Source: Cochliopodium minus (Eukaryota > Discosea > Himatismenida > Cochliopodiidae). Taken from it: a DNA stretch of 64,000 nucleotides. Location of the stretch: NCBI GenBank assembly GCA_024220525.1, contig JAMYWO010000045.1, positions 141,272-205,271 on the forward strand, in the 5' to 3' direction. Below the pieces are notes generated by a model. That model saw only the letters and a list, made by a program, of their open reading frames with translations, was not told the origin of the DNA and made no database searches. The position numbers and the translations under genes were made by a program. Positions 21,143 to 33,900 of this stretch are shown one piece after another (within the stretch, counting starts at the first letter, position 1; every line of letters starts with the position of its first letter).

Positions 21143-23026
21143 ATGTCTGAGGATGAAAAAAAAGATTTTGAAAAGGGTAATTAAAATCATTTCAATTATT
21201 TTCGAAATTAAAATTTTTTTTTTTATATTTTCTTAAATTTAATATATTTCTAAATATATCCCAAATTAACCTTGTTTTTCAGAGGAAGAAGAAAGATTGC
21301 AAAGAGCATTGCAAAAAAATAAGAAGGGAGGGAGTGTTGTATTCAAGAAATTAACAAAAACTGAAGTGCCCCCAAAGAATGAATCACTCAAAGAATCAAA
21401 AGTGGAAGAAAATAAGCCAATACAAAGAAAAACACAATCTGAGGAAGAGATAAAGAGGCAAGAAGAAATAGAAAGAAAGATAAAGGAGAGAGAAAAACAA
21501 TGGGAAGAAGAGAAGGAAAGAGTGAAGACACAAGAATACAATATGTCCAGAAAAGCTACCAATTCAAATCCCCAATCCACCAATTATTTGAAAGTAAAGG
21601 ATGAAGAAGCCGTCAAGCAAGGATTGTCCAATCTCTACGATAACAACAACCCCACAAGCTATATCGTCTTCAGATATACTGATGTGCCCAATGAAATCGA
21701 GATCGATACCATAGGTGAGGGACAAGTGGAGGATATACGTGATCTCCTCAAAGATGATCAGATTCAATTCGCTATCATTCAAGAAGAGAAGAAGGGTGAT
21801 TATGGTTCAACCAATAGATACTCATTGATGCAATGGTAAGAAAAAAATTTCTTAAAAAATAGAAATTATCATAAAATCGATTTTGATTCGGATATATTGA
21901 GTTTATTATTTTATAATATTAAAATTTATTTTATAATTTAATGCTCCTTGTTTATATCAAAATCATAAAAAAATCTCAATGAAAAATCTGACTCTAAAAA
22001 TAAGATTTGGTGATAATTATCTTTTTTTTTCTTTGTATTAAGGATTGGGAAAGATGTTCCACCAGGAATGCAAAAAGCCAGAGCATCCTCCCACAGAATC
22101 GAAATAGTGAACTATTGCAAGAAGGTGGTTCACATTGGAGGAGAATTCCAAGCTAATTCACGTGAAGAAATCACTGTGGAGAACGTCACCAAATCTTTTG
22201 GAGGCAGCACCATCATTAGCTCTAATACGGAGAAGAAAGAAAGTGTGGAGGGCTTGAAGGGAGGACGTGGGAAGAAGTTGGAAAATCTCCGCTATGAGAA
22301 TGAGGATCAAGTCTCTGAGATCTTGCAGAAGATCCATACCGGAGAATTGACATGGTGTATCATGACTTATTCTAAAACTGAAAATGGTGTCATCGAATTG
22401 GTTGAATCTGGTACTGGTAAGAAATATTATAAAATTTTTATTAATAAATAATCCCCTTCTCAAATACAAATCTTCATTTTATTAATTTCTTATGTGATTA
22501 TTTTATTGTTCATTAATTTATCGAATTTAATAATTTTTGAGATTAAAATGATGATACATCACTTCTGAGAAGACTACAAATACAATAGTCTTTTATTAAT
22601 GATTACATGTGAGTCAAGCCCTGATAATCTCAAAAATATAAATTTCACTTTTTTTTGCTAAATCTTTACTCTTTAACTTTTTTTTCTTGATTTTCATAGG
22701 AGGTGCAGAAGAGCTAGCCAAAAGATATCCAGAAGACAGAATCTTCTTTTGCCCTATTTCTGTCCCTGTTAAACCAAATCCAAAGTTTGTTCTTGTTACA
22801 TGTGTTGGTCCTAATGTCCCACCACTCCAAAAAGCAAGATGTAATTATTTTAAAATAAGAAAGATTTAATACTTTAATATCCATATTTTTTTGAAACCAA
22901 GGTACTGGTGAAGTTTCCAAAGTTGCTGATAAAATTAAGAGTATCATTCCCTTTCACGCTTTTTATCAACCAATTGATGCCGAAGGTTTGACTGATACTA
23001 GCATAATGAGAAAATTAGGAAATTAA
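21143..23026 (+). CDS. Tandem coactosin-like (ADF-H) protein
   Basis: Five exons (21143-21176, 21283-21835, 22043-22416, 22700-22840, 22902-23026) close to 408 residues. A charged N-terminal coiled-coil (about residues 10-110, many E/K/R/Q) precedes two ADF-homology domains of coactosin type. Domain 1 has YIVFRYTDVPNEIEIDTIGEG, LLKDDQIQFAIIQ, and IGKDVPPGMQKARASSH. Domain 2 has WCIMTYSKTENGVIELVESG, RYPEDRIFFCPI, and FVLVTCVGPNVPPLQKAR. Coactosins bind F-actin filaments and counter capping. Two copies in one chain could link or bundle filaments, which would fit a Rac-driven motile cell. Each domain carries the hallmark VG/GK-x-VPP-xQKAR turn. Confidence 0.8.
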
Positions 23027-23162
23027 ATTTTTCCTCATAATTGTTTGATTGTTAATTCTTGATAAATCCTCCTCATTCTTTAGTCATTAAAGATTTTTTT
23101 TTTGTTTCATATCTTAAGTTTTCAATTATCATTGAAATTTATAATTTATTGTGAAAAAAAAA

Positions 23163-23327
23163 ATGAACAAAAGACCAAAATTATTCACCTCTGATACCCA
23201 TAAGGATTCATTTACAAAATCCAAAAAAGCTTTTTTAAAGAAGAATCCCACAACTCTATATATTGGACAGATTCAATTTTTTATGAAAATTTGGAAGAAA
23301 AAAAAAACTTCAACTGAGATCAATTGA
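23163..23327 (+). CDS. Short ORF (54 aa) with weak likeness to the CBP20 RRM start
   Basis: An ATG-to-TGA frame of 54 codons lies in the gap between two convergent genes. It is Lys-rich and contains LKKNPTTLYIGQIQFF, which resembles the segment before and including RNP2 of the nuclear cap-binding protein CBP20 (LKKS-TLYVGNLSFY type). The RRM is not continued: the frame ends in a Lys run and TGA soon after. It may be a truncated remnant or chance similarity. Confidence 0.25.
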   Translation: MNKRPKLFTSDTHKDSFTKSKKAFLKKNPTTLYIGQIQFFMKIWKKKKTSTEIN

Positions 23328-23371
23328 TTTGAATAAAAGATTTTTATTGGAATCAGTAAAAAATTTAAATC

Positions 23372-26300
23372 TTAACGATAGTAATAGGTTCTAGTGTAAG
23401 TGATTTCTTTTGATTGTCCAGACTTGACATCCAAACTCCACTCCACGTTTTTGGTGACATTAACGTCTCTGTGGTTAGAGCAATCCTTTTGGGTTACAGG
23501 ACTGATCCCCATATCTTTGAGTTCACCAGTGAGCTTAACACTAACAATGATGTTGATATCTATTTTTTAAAGAAAAAAATTGGAATTTAAAAAAAAATAA
23601 AAATTTTAAAATGTTCTTAAAATAAAAATAATATAATTTTACCTTCTTTGATGTTGTTTGAGACTTTGATCTTTCCTGTTGCAGACATAAGACTGTATCT
23701 GATTTCTCCGATTCTCTCCTCATTCTTGATGATCTTAGGGCTGGATTCTTCGAAAATGGCAAGGACCAACAAAGCCTTGGTGATGTCAATTCTAAGAAAA
23801 ATAATTAAAATTTAAATTTTCTGATTTTCTGATTTTTTCATTTTTTTCATTTTTTTCATTTTTTTCATTTTTTTCATTTTTTTTATTTTTTTTATTTTTT
23901 TTTATTTTTTTTATTTTTTTTATTTTTTTTTATTTTTTTAATTTTTTATTTTTTTATTTTTATTTTTTATTTTATTCATTTTTATTTTTTTTGTTACCAA
24001 AAAAAGCTTTGTATTCACAATAAAGGTTTTTGTTGAGCCACTCACAATAAAAGTTGGGAGAATAGTTGGAAATGATGAGGGCGATGTATCCCCTTATCTG
24101 CACTCCCAGAGGATGGTTGGAGAGAAGAAGTTTCTCCAAATACAACACAAATGTATCACTGTCCTTGCATTTCCTTATCAAATCTATCTCATTAATTTCT
24201 TCCTAATATAAAAAATTAAAAAAATAAAATTAATGAAATTAATAAATATTTTTAAAAAATAAAAAATAATGAATAAAAAAAAATGTATTTTAAAAAAAAA
24301 TAAAAAATATAAAAAATTAAAAAATTAAAAAAATAAAAATAAAAAGTAAAAAATAAAAAATCGGTTTAAAAAAAATGAAAAATAAAAATAAATAAAAAAA
24401 TAAAAAATATAAAAAATATAAAAAATAATTAAATAATAAAATTAATAAAAAAATAAAAATAAAAATTTCGAAAAATATTAAAACAGTTTTACATATTCAG
24501 GATCTTTCTGGTGGAAAGTCAGGTAAAGCTTCCAAATTTCCACAAAAAATTCAAAGTAAGACTCTTTAAGCTTGTTGGCATCACAAGGAACTAAATTTTA
24601 TTTCAGAATTTTTTGATTATTTTTATTTTTATTTTTATTTTTATTAATTTTATTTTTATTTTTATTTTTATATTTTTACTTAATTGTCCTTTGATGTCCA
24701 AATTTCCACTCCACGTTCCACTGAAACTCCCCACTAGTTTCCCAATGTTAGGAAGGTGAAAAGTGCTCTTTCCATTCACTACCTCCCCATCCCAGTTACC
24801 TTGCAAGACACTTCCATTCTCACAAACCACAATTCCTTTTAAAAAAAAAAAATTAAAAAAATAAATAAAAAAATTAAAATTCGAAAAAAATTATTTAAAT
24901 TTTAAAAAAATTATTTAAAATAAAAAAAATTATTTAAAATAAAAAAAATTATTTAAATAAAAAAAAAATATTTAAATTAAAAAAAAAAAAAATTTTTTTT
25001 TTTTTACCCTTTCCCATTTTCTTTCCGTGTTCGAACATACCGTAGAACCTCTCTTTCTTTTTACAAGTGAAAACTCCAAAGCCGTGGAAAGTTTGAACAA
25101 AGTTGAAACTTCCCGAAAAATAATTTTCTTCTCCCTTAAAAAATAAAATAATCAAAGATTAAAATTTAAAAAAAAATTAAACATTAAAAAATTAAAAAAT
25201 TAAAAATTAAAAAATTAAAAATAAAATCATCAAAAATGAAAATTTAAAAAAAAATTAAACATTAAAAAATTAAAAAATTAAAATTAAAAAATTAAAAAAT
25301 TAAAATAATTACCTTAAACTCAAAAAAGAGAGGAAACCTTCCCCTTCCATCTCTCCACAATGCACTTATTCTGTGTCCATTTTTAAAGGTGATGATCCCT
25401 TTCCCTCTTTGTTCTCCGTTTTTCCAGGTACCCTCTTTAGATTAATTTAATGAAATGAAAATAAAAAAATAAAAATAAAATAAAAAAATAAAAAAAATAA
25501 AAAATGAAATAATTTTAAAAATAAAATTAAAAATAAAAATTAGACATGTTCAAAATTTTACAACAGTTTAAATTTTGTTATATCCGCTAACAAAGTTGTA
25601 ATATTTGGACATGTCTAAATAAAAATTTTAATTTTTTTATGTTACCAATTTTTTCTAGGCTATATCTGTTATTGTTGGAATAGAAATAAACACCATGACC
25701 TTCTTGTTTGTTCATTTTCCATTCACCGGAATATCTCCATCCCTTTTCAGCATTTTCCAAAGTACCCAATCCCGAACGCAAACCTTTTAAAAATGAAATG
25801 AAATTAAAATAAAAATAAATTTAAAAATAAAAACAAAATTAAAAATAAAATTTTAAAATAATCATATTTTCGAAAGTAAGAACTACCTTCAACCCAATTT
25901 CCCACATAAACAACATTGTTTTTAAACTCAAATTTTCCTTGACCATCAAAAATCCCATTATAAGCTTCACCTAAAATCAAATAAATATAAAAAAAAAATG
26001 AATAAAAATAAATTAAAAGTTTAATAAATAACAAAATAAAAAAAATTTATGAAAAAAAATGAAAAAGAAATAAATTAAAATAATGAATTAAAATTTTTTT
26101 TGCCTGTAAAAGTTCCAAAGTCATAATTTTGTACTACATATCTCCTGTTATTCTCCCTCTTCAAAGCAAACTTGTGAATCTGCTCATCAATCAAAAGAGT
26201 GATCTGCTTCAAAAACTTCTCCATCTCCTCCCGAGAAGGAAAGTAAATCCTGTACATCGTCTCCAAAGTGCAAATGCGGACAGAATTGTCCTTCAAGTCA

Positions 26301-29300
26301 TTGTCCAATATCCAAAGCTTTTCCAAAAGAAAAGGGCTCTCGATCTTTGATTTTCTTCCAATGCACAACACTTCTTTGAAGACGTACATTGATCTCGACT
26401 CACTCGAAATTTTGGAGAGTTTGACTTGGTATTTTTCGACGAGATTCTCGGAGGTCATTAGGGAGGAGACGAGCTCTTCGTTTTTGATGACCATTTTGCT
26501 GTTACTTTTGATTTTGAGGGTGGCTACGTCGAGCTTTTTTTGCAGAGTTTTGATGAGCTCTTCCATTTGTTCTACGAGTTCTCCTAGTGGTTGTTTGTCA
26601 GGGTGTTCCTCTTTCGTTTCTTTCAGTAAATTATTGAAGAAGATGAGATAGTTGGACATTCTGTTCAATGGAATTCCCAATAATGTTAACAGATCATAAC
26701 TAAACCCATTATGACTTTGAATTTTCTTAACAATAAATTTTTTTTTAAAAAAATAAATTTTGAAACAAAAAAATGTTCATTTTTTTTTTTTACTTTGAGA
26801 AATTCATTGAATGCTGGAATGTGATTGAGATGATCAACAATGTATCTTGCTGACTTTGGATAAGAATTGATGTAAACAGTGTAAATCTTTTTGAAGTCTC
26901 TGAAAGAACTCGACAAAAGAGGAGCGATCAAAGTTTGGGAGTTGTAGGTAGGCACGAGCTTTTCTAATTTGAATAGGAACTGGATGTGCAAAAAAGACAA
27001 AATTTCAATGTTAGAAAACATTATCTGTTTCTCTTCTGATCTTAGTAGGTTTGATTTGGAAAATGATGGAAGAAACCCTTTCGTCACAATGAAAAGCAAC
27101 CCAAGAAATTTCTTTTCAGAAACAATGAATTGTTGCAACATATTGAGTCTTGTGTTATCTCCAACATAAGAAATACAAGCACATCCATATTGACCTAAAA
27201 AAAGTATTTTTTTGAAAAATAAATAATTTAAATTAAAATGACATACTTGCTGCAATATCAATGAAAAGTTCGTTTGAAGTAAAAGTTACTTTTCTTACAG
27301 TTTCATCATCACTACCAATAGTACCCAACTGACCAAAATTATTATTTCCTATTGTCAAAATAGATCCGTTGTCAGTGAGCAAAATAATGTGGCTGGAGCC
27401 GCAACTAACTTTCCTGATAGAAACTCCCATATCAAAATTTAGTTTTTTGGGCATAAAGTTTTTGTCTTCAAAAGCAAAGTTCAAAACACCAAATGTATAA
27501 ACTTCTCCACTTGCTAAAAATAAAATATTTTTTGTTTTATTTATTTTTTGTTGTGAAAAAACTTTTTTTTGAAAAAATTAAATTTACACAATAAAATGGC
27601 ATTGGTATATTTTCCGCACGAAATATCAACAATGGAAGAAAAATCTTGGTCTAAACATACAGGAAATATCAATGATTGATAACCCTTTTCGAACCCTAAT
27701 TCGTCAGGATGACCGCAAATGATCACTCTGTTACGAGTTGCAAAAGTGGAGTGGTTAGATGAGCATGCAACCACAGATATGATGTACTTGGACAAAAGTT
27801 TGATGTGAGTAGGTGTTGATCTGTTGTCTCTGTCTCCGTGACATAATTGTCCAAACATATTACTTCCAAAAGACTTTATCTTTTTAACTTTTCCATCCAA
27901 AACCTTTTGAATTGTCAAAATATTGTTTGTTATAACATTTTTTAAAAATAAATGGATATTGTTTTTTACCATGGCCATTGAATGGTTTGCTCCCGCACAA
28001 ATTTGAAGTACATTCGAAAGAGTAGTAATCAATTTTGGCTCTTTTTGACTCAATGTATCACCATGCCCCTTTAATAAAGGATCAATGATTTAAATTTTAA
28101 AATCATTTTAAAAAATATTGTTGATTAATAAATATCCGCTAACAAAATTGAGTTTATTTTTTTTCTTTTTTTTTCTCTTACCAATTGACCTGATGTTCCA
28201 TATCCCCAACTCCATACTTGTCCTTTATTCGATAAAGCAAGAAAATGAGATTCACCCAATGCCAAATGTACGATGTTCTCCTTCAAAAGACCAGAGATGA
28301 GCAGAGGGATCTCTATATCTTCCTTCATCTCCACGCCCAAGATATGATTGCCATCATTATTGGTTCTTCCCCATCCATAAACTTTCCCATCAGTATCTAT
28401 CACAAAGGTATTGTCAGAGGAGCAATAGATCTTGGTGATATTGATTTTCTCTTTGTTATTGAAGAAGAGGGGTAGTTGTGCATACAACATTTTTTCACTG
28501 GATACCCCCAAATTCGAATATTTATTTCTTCCCCACATGAATATCTTGTTATTCCCTTCTTTGTTCGAGATATTCTCCTCCACTTGATTTCCAAGTAGAT
28601 CTAATGGATTTATATCCACTTTCTCTCCCTCCACTTCTTCTTTCGATCCCACTTTCTCTTCTTCTTTCATGAACATCTCCATATTATTCTTTACATTCGT
28701 TCTTTTCGATCCCATCAATACAGATGTACGTTTTCTATATCTTTGTCCCATTACTGGATCCTCATTATTTTTTTGATCCACTTTTATTGGATAAGTTTAA
28801 TTAACAAAATGAAATTTAAATGCTTATAAAAGATAGAATATTTGGCATATTCCTTTATAATTTAGAAAATCGATACTATATTATCGTAAATTTAAATATT
28901 TTTTAAGATGTTATTAAAAAAATGAACAATAAATCTTTGTAGATTCAACAAAGAAACCAAATATGAAATATATTATCTCTTTAATTTTATTGATAAAGGA
29001 TAATTAACTTGATATTTTTTATAAACATGATATATTTGCCCTATTTAATGATCTTTTTTTTACCATTTATTCTTATAGTGGGTGGTTGTTCCAATTTTCT
29101 TCCTTTATAAAATTGAATAGAGGATCTATTGCTTGCCCTCATCAGAGATGTCCTCAATTCTTCCAAACTGGATTGGATATTATGAGATTTAGGTCTATTT
29201 ATTTGATTGATACCCAAAGTAGGAATCTGATTTCTCTTCATAGTGTTCCTCATCAATTTCTTAAACTCTGGATCACTAAGATTCCGTTTTTTTCGATCAG

Positions 29301-29385
29301 ATGTCGAATAATTCTGATCCAATTGGATCAATTGATCCACTATAGTCTCAGAACTTGATTCTGAACTTAATTCTGATTCTCTCAT
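23372..29385 (-). CDS. Alsin-like RCC1-RhoGEF(DH-PH)-MORN protein
   Basis: Fifteen exons: 29064-29385, 28182-28780, 27588-28068, 27247-27513, 26794-27194, 26104-26725, 25887-25970, 25646-25783, 25313-25434, 25008-25134, 24680-24835, 24493-24590, 23998-24202, 23643-23791, 23372-23559; about 1320 residues. Order: disordered N-terminus; RCC1 repeats (MWGRNKYSNLG, VYGWGRTNND, VWSWGYGTSGQL|GHGD, FGSNMFGQL); DH domain (MFSNIEILSFLHIQFLFKLE, LLGIPLNRMSNYLIFF, LKETKEEHPDKQPL); PH-like region; MORN-type repeats (YNGIFDGQGKFEFKNNVVY, YSGEWKMNKQEGHGVYF); then a helical part. This matches alsin, a Rac/Rab exchange factor, but no VPS9 domain is evident. Phases close through exon 13. Exon 14 needs a different phase, so the last two exons or the base calls there are uncertain. 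Intron 6 has a GC donor. Confidence 0.75.
23800..23995. repeat. T-rich microsatellite-like intron of the alsin-like gene
   Basis: A run of near-identical units of six to eight T with a single C, A or CA (CATTTTTT then TATTTTTT types) fills the intron between exons 13 and 14. Slippage-prone homopolymers here could also cause assembly length errors. Confidence 0.8.
25541..25617. mobile_element. Short hairpin (MITE-like) element inside an intron
   Basis: Two 23-24-nt arms (25541-25564, starting TAGACATGTTCAAAAT, and 25595-25617, ending ATTTGGACATGTCTA) are imperfect inverted repeats of each other around a 30-nt loop. The loop contains TATCCGCTAACAAA. The word recurs exactly at about 28134-28147 in another intron of the same gene, and its core CCGCTAAC occurs on the other strand near 37281. 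This looks like a small non-autonomous inverted-repeat element or its fragments. Confidence 0.5.
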
Positions 29386-29668
29386 TTTCACTTTAACAAA
29401 AAACGAAATTTTTTTTTTTTTTTTTAGGGAGATAAAGAAATATTATGATTGGGGATACTATTTGGCGGAAAGTTTCTTTTTTTATTTGAATTGAATTTTA
29501 TAAGATTGTGTTTCCAAAATTTTTAATTTTTATTTTTGAAAATTGTCAAACTATCTTTTTGAAAATAACAGAAAACACAAAACATGAAACAAAAAGAAAA
29601 AAAAATGATTTCTTTCAAAGATTTTTATTTACATTATTTACAAAATTTTTTAAGGTTTTTAGTGGATC

Positions 29669-30526
29669 TCAATAATTATTTAAATAATCTAAAAACATTT
29701 TTCTATTAATTTTCAATCTCTTTAAGACATACTTTGTCTTTTTGTCTTCAGAAATTGGGAGCCTAAAGTATTTGACAAAAAAATCAATGATCTTGTGGAT
29801 CTTTTTGGGCTGTGTATTTATCTTGAATGATTCCATTGAAACTTCTTTTTCTAAATAACTTAGAAGGAAATTTCTAGATTGATTTCTCTTTTCGGAATAA
29901 TATTTTGCAACAAATTCAATATCAATTTCTTCAGAAGGAATAGAATGGATAATGCAATGAGAAATATTTGGGCCTGTCATACCAAGTGCTTGCAAAGTTT
30001 TCTTTTGAGATTTGAAGTATTCTTTTTGATCGACAAACTGAAGTTCATTGAAACCTGTGATGCAAATCAAAATGGGAATGTTTCTATCGAACAATATATT
30101 GTTAAAGATTTGGAAAAGTTTGGATGTTGATTGTAGCACAAGTTGATCATGTCTTATAACAAAGAGAATGCAATGAAACCCATTTTCTTCATTAATCAAA
30201 TTCATTATAAGATTCAAATTTTGGCTCGGTCCGTTAGAAAATTGTTTATGATAAGATAACCCAGATACATCCCACAAGTTCAAGTTTTCATAGGTAAAGT
30301 TATCATGTTGGCTGAAATGAATTGTGTATTCATCAGATATTCTTGCTTTCTTTTGATTACAAATCAAGTTTACTATTGAACTCTTCCCTGACAAGGAATT
30401 TCCAACAACCAATATATTTTTTCTGTCAGTTTTCAATCTTTCTATTTTTATATTCTTTTTTTTTTTATTCCCCATACTGATCATTTCACTTTCAACAACG
30501 TAAATATCATCTTTGTTGAGATTCAT
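29669..30526 (-). CDS. AIG1/GIMAP-like GTPase
   Basis: An intronless 285-residue gene. A basic N-terminus precedes the P-loop VVGNSLSGKSSIVNLI. Switch/G3 reads LNLWDVSGLSYH, then HCILFVIRHDQLVLQS, and a G4-position stretch ILICITGFNEL. The overall pattern (GxxxxGKSS..N, followed by an LFVIRHDQL helix) fits the AIG1/GIMAP/Toc34 group of paraseptin GTPases better than Ras. G3 lacks the usual DTPG and G4 lacks a TKxD, so guanine specificity may be altered. The C-terminal 80 residues are basic and helical with no membrane anchor seen. The start ATG is preceded by A/T-rich sequence. Confidence 0.6.
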   Translation of the reverse strand: MNLNKDDIYVVESEMISMGNKKKKNIKIERLKTDRKNILVVGNSLSGKSSIVNLICNQKKARISDEYTIHFSQHDNFTYENLNLWDVSGLSYHKQFSNGPSQNLNLIMNLINEENGFHCILFVIRHDQLVLQSTSKLFQIFNNILFDRNIPILICITGFNELQFVDQKEYFKSQKKTLQALGMTGPNISHCIIHSIPSEEIDIEFVAKYYSEKRNQSRNFLLSYLEKEVSMESFKINTQPKKIHKIIDFFVKYFRLPISEDKKTKYVLKRLKINRKMFLDYLNNY

Positions 30527-30935
30527 TTTGATTGTTTTTATTTTTTTAATTTTCTTTTTTGTTTTTTTTTATTTATTTTTTTTATTTTTAAATTTTTTAT
30601 AAAATAAAAAATCCATTCAAACTAAATCTATTTTAAACAAATTCAATAAATGTGGATGGAATCTTCTATAAATTATTCTTTTGTATTTCATTGAATAATT
30701 TATAATTTATTAAGCTAAAACGAGAATATATAAAAAAAATAAAGAAAAAAAAATATTTGGAATGCCTGACCACTGAAAACATGAGGGGAATAATATTTTT
30801 CGAATACAAAACAATATAAAATATACCTTGCAAAAATAAAATTCGAATTGGATAATATATACTTTAATATAAAGCTATGTATCTTATAGATTAAACTGAT
30901 AATGTTTAAATTGTTTATCGTAAGGAATAATTTAT
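30527..30935. other. Intergenic, 409 bp, nothing recognised
   Basis: AT-rich sequence between the AIG1-like start and the stop of the large receptor gene. No frame, repeat or RNA fold could be supported. Confidence 0.6.
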
Positions 30936-33900
30936 TTATTTTTCTTCTTGATAAGAAACATTGCTGGAAACAGCACTTGTATTGTTGGATCTCTTTTTGA
31001 GAGAATTCATTTTGGTGCTGTTACTCTTGGAATTCTTGGAGAGATTCTCAATGGAAACAGGAGCAAAGAAGATGAAAAGAAGGATGGCAGGGACAACCTC
31101 AACACAAATATAAACAGCGATAGAAAAATTGATGCTAGGATTAGAATTGAAGGTAATATACAAGAGATAAATAATTTGTAATAGCAAAGCAAAAGAAGTG
31201 ATCAACAAAATGAATGTTATTTTGGCGATCACAAGGAGTGATTTGTTCTTTTGAGCGTTTTTACTTTGCGATGCTTTGAAGAGAATGGTCAGTCCGAAGA
31301 TCCACGCAAAAATGATAACTGTGAAAGCTATCACCGAAATGAATACTTTATAAAACTTGTTGAGAACAGTGACTCCGTTTCCTTTTTTTTAAAAAAAATT
31401 TTTAGTTAATTTATTTTCTTTTTATTTTTTTATTTTTTTTATTTTATATTTTTTATTTTTACCTGATATTGTGGCATTTACGATCAGAATTATGAAAAAG
31501 AAGGCGAACAGAAATCCGATAAAACATGATACGAGCAAGAGTGTTTTTTTGAGAGTGAATTTCATTGGAGAAACGAATTTAGCCCAAAGAATAACCAAAA
31601 ATACAAAGATACTTAAAAATACATACTAAAAAAAACAATTTAAAAAATAATTTAAATAAAAATAAAATAATTTAAAAAATAATTTAAATAAAAATAATCT
31701 TTTTTTTTTACATATGGCAATTCTGCAATAACAAAATATCCAGATTTGTCGTTGTTAAGGATCCCTTCAAGCTTTTCAGTTGCAAAAAGAACAAAATAAA
31801 TTGCTCTCAACAAAGAATAAACAGCTATCAAAAAAATAAAAAAAAAATAAAATAAAAAAAATAAAAAAAATTATCAAAAAAAATAAAATAAAAAAAATTA
31901 TCAAAAAAATAAAAAAATAAAAAAAATAAAAAAAATGAAAAATGGAAAATTGAAATTGATAATATTATTTTAGTTTACCAATTAATGCCAAACATATCTT
32001 TGGAACAGTAAATTTCCTTTTGGATTCGATGATATGCAATATTAAAAATAGAACACAAAGAATGCTCAACAAAAACATGATTGCACTCAGAACATAAAGG
32101 ATGTATTTGATGGCCATGTTCCCTGCAAAAATGGATCTGCGTGTGTTCCAATCTCTAGTTAAAGAAACAGGAAAAACAATCAAAGTTGAGGTAGGTACAA
32201 CTCCACAATAATTTTTTCCATTGTCAGTAACATTGGTCTGATAAAAAAAGAATTTAAATAAAAAAAAAATTTAAATAAAAAAAATTATTTTGTTGTAAAA
32301 TTAATGAAAATTAATAAAAAAATAAAAAAAATATTGAAAATAAAAAAATTATTATTCCTTATCAAAAAAACAAAAAATAAATTTTAATTTTTTTTTTTTA
32401 AAAAAAATAATAATTCCTTTTAAAATTTTAAAAAATGATAATATTTTTACTTGTAATGGAACCCAAGTCTTGAGGTCATTGGTTGTTGCAAAATCTAAAA
32501 TTGGAAAATCTTTAGCAGAGTTGGCGATGTCGCTTCTTTTGTCTATACACAAAATATATGTGTTTGTGGAGTTGTCTAGCTTCCTCGTACTCAAACTGGA
32601 AACCAAACTTGACTTTGTCATGTTAATTCCAATTCCGTCTCCCAAAAGTTGTCCGACTAAAAAAATAAAAAAATGAATAAATTAAAATAAAAATAAAAAA
32701 ATAAAAAAATAAAAAAATAAAATAAAAATATAAAAAAATAAATGAATAAAAATATAAAAAAATAAAAAAATAAAAAAATAAAATTTTTTTATTACCATTA
32801 AATTTATATTTGTTTCTGATCACTGCGTATGGATTGTTGATGTAAGAAAGAGAAGTAAAAAGGGAAGAAGAACCAACAATTTCTTTGTTTCTAAACTGAG
32901 AAGCACCATAAGAAGAAATTTTCATGTTGACACAAAACAAAGAAAAAGGAACAGAATCTTTTTGTATGGAAAACTCTGTGAACCCCACCCTGACTTTTTT
33001 TTGATCTCCGTTACAGAAGAGTTGTGTTCCTATGTCTGCTGATATGGTGTCCAAGTTTTGGCAGACGCTTTGGGATGAGCTTCCAGGTGTGCAGAAGCAT
33101 GTGAGGATCTGAAGAACGCTAAATATCGAGTTTGATTTACAGAGAATCTCCGTGGCAACAGCACTTGCTACACATTTTATTTTTTAAACAAATTTTTTAA
33201 TTAATTTATTAATTTTCCATACAAGAATAGAAATTATTTTTTTTATTTTTAATTGATTTTAAATTAAATTTTTAATTGATTTTTTTTTATTATTTTTAGT
33301 TTTTAATTGATTTTTTTTGAAGAAAATTTGATTTTTTATTTTTTTTTTATGTATTTTAGTATTTTTTTTTTGTAGAAAGTTTTATTTTACCAGGTTGAAT
33401 ATACAAAAATTTTGCAATCTGTTGTTGTAGAGATAGACTTGATATAACCGGAATGAACTGGTTTAATGGTGCCCATGTGTTGTTAGTCCATTTTGTTTTA
33501 AACTTTTTGACAGGAATATATTGAGGTGTTCTCCAAGTATAAACAGGTACCTTTATTTTAAAAATCAAAAATAAATAAATTAAAAAAGATCTAAAAAATG
33601 AAAAAAAAATAAATTAAAAAAATAAACAAAAAAAAAATATAAAAAACTTTTTCTTTACATAACTTCCTCCACATTCTTTACACTCACTTTCAGTTTTGTT
33701 GGAGACAGAGTCGAAATGATTGCAAGAGCGGGAATTGGATTCTTTGCAACCCATAGCTGTTCCACATTCATCTTTTGTAGTGATTGTATCTATCCAAGTT
33801 CCTCCCGCAGCTGTGCAACCTGCTTTGGTAGTATCAGTGTGAGTGCAGCCGTTAATTCCCGACAAGACATCTTTCGAAAAATTTTTAAGTATAAAAACAA

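Noticed and set aside
23820-23990. CRISPR-like regular repeats
   Set aside because: The units are slippage-type T-runs (CATTTTTT) inside a eukaryotic intron, with no unique spacers.
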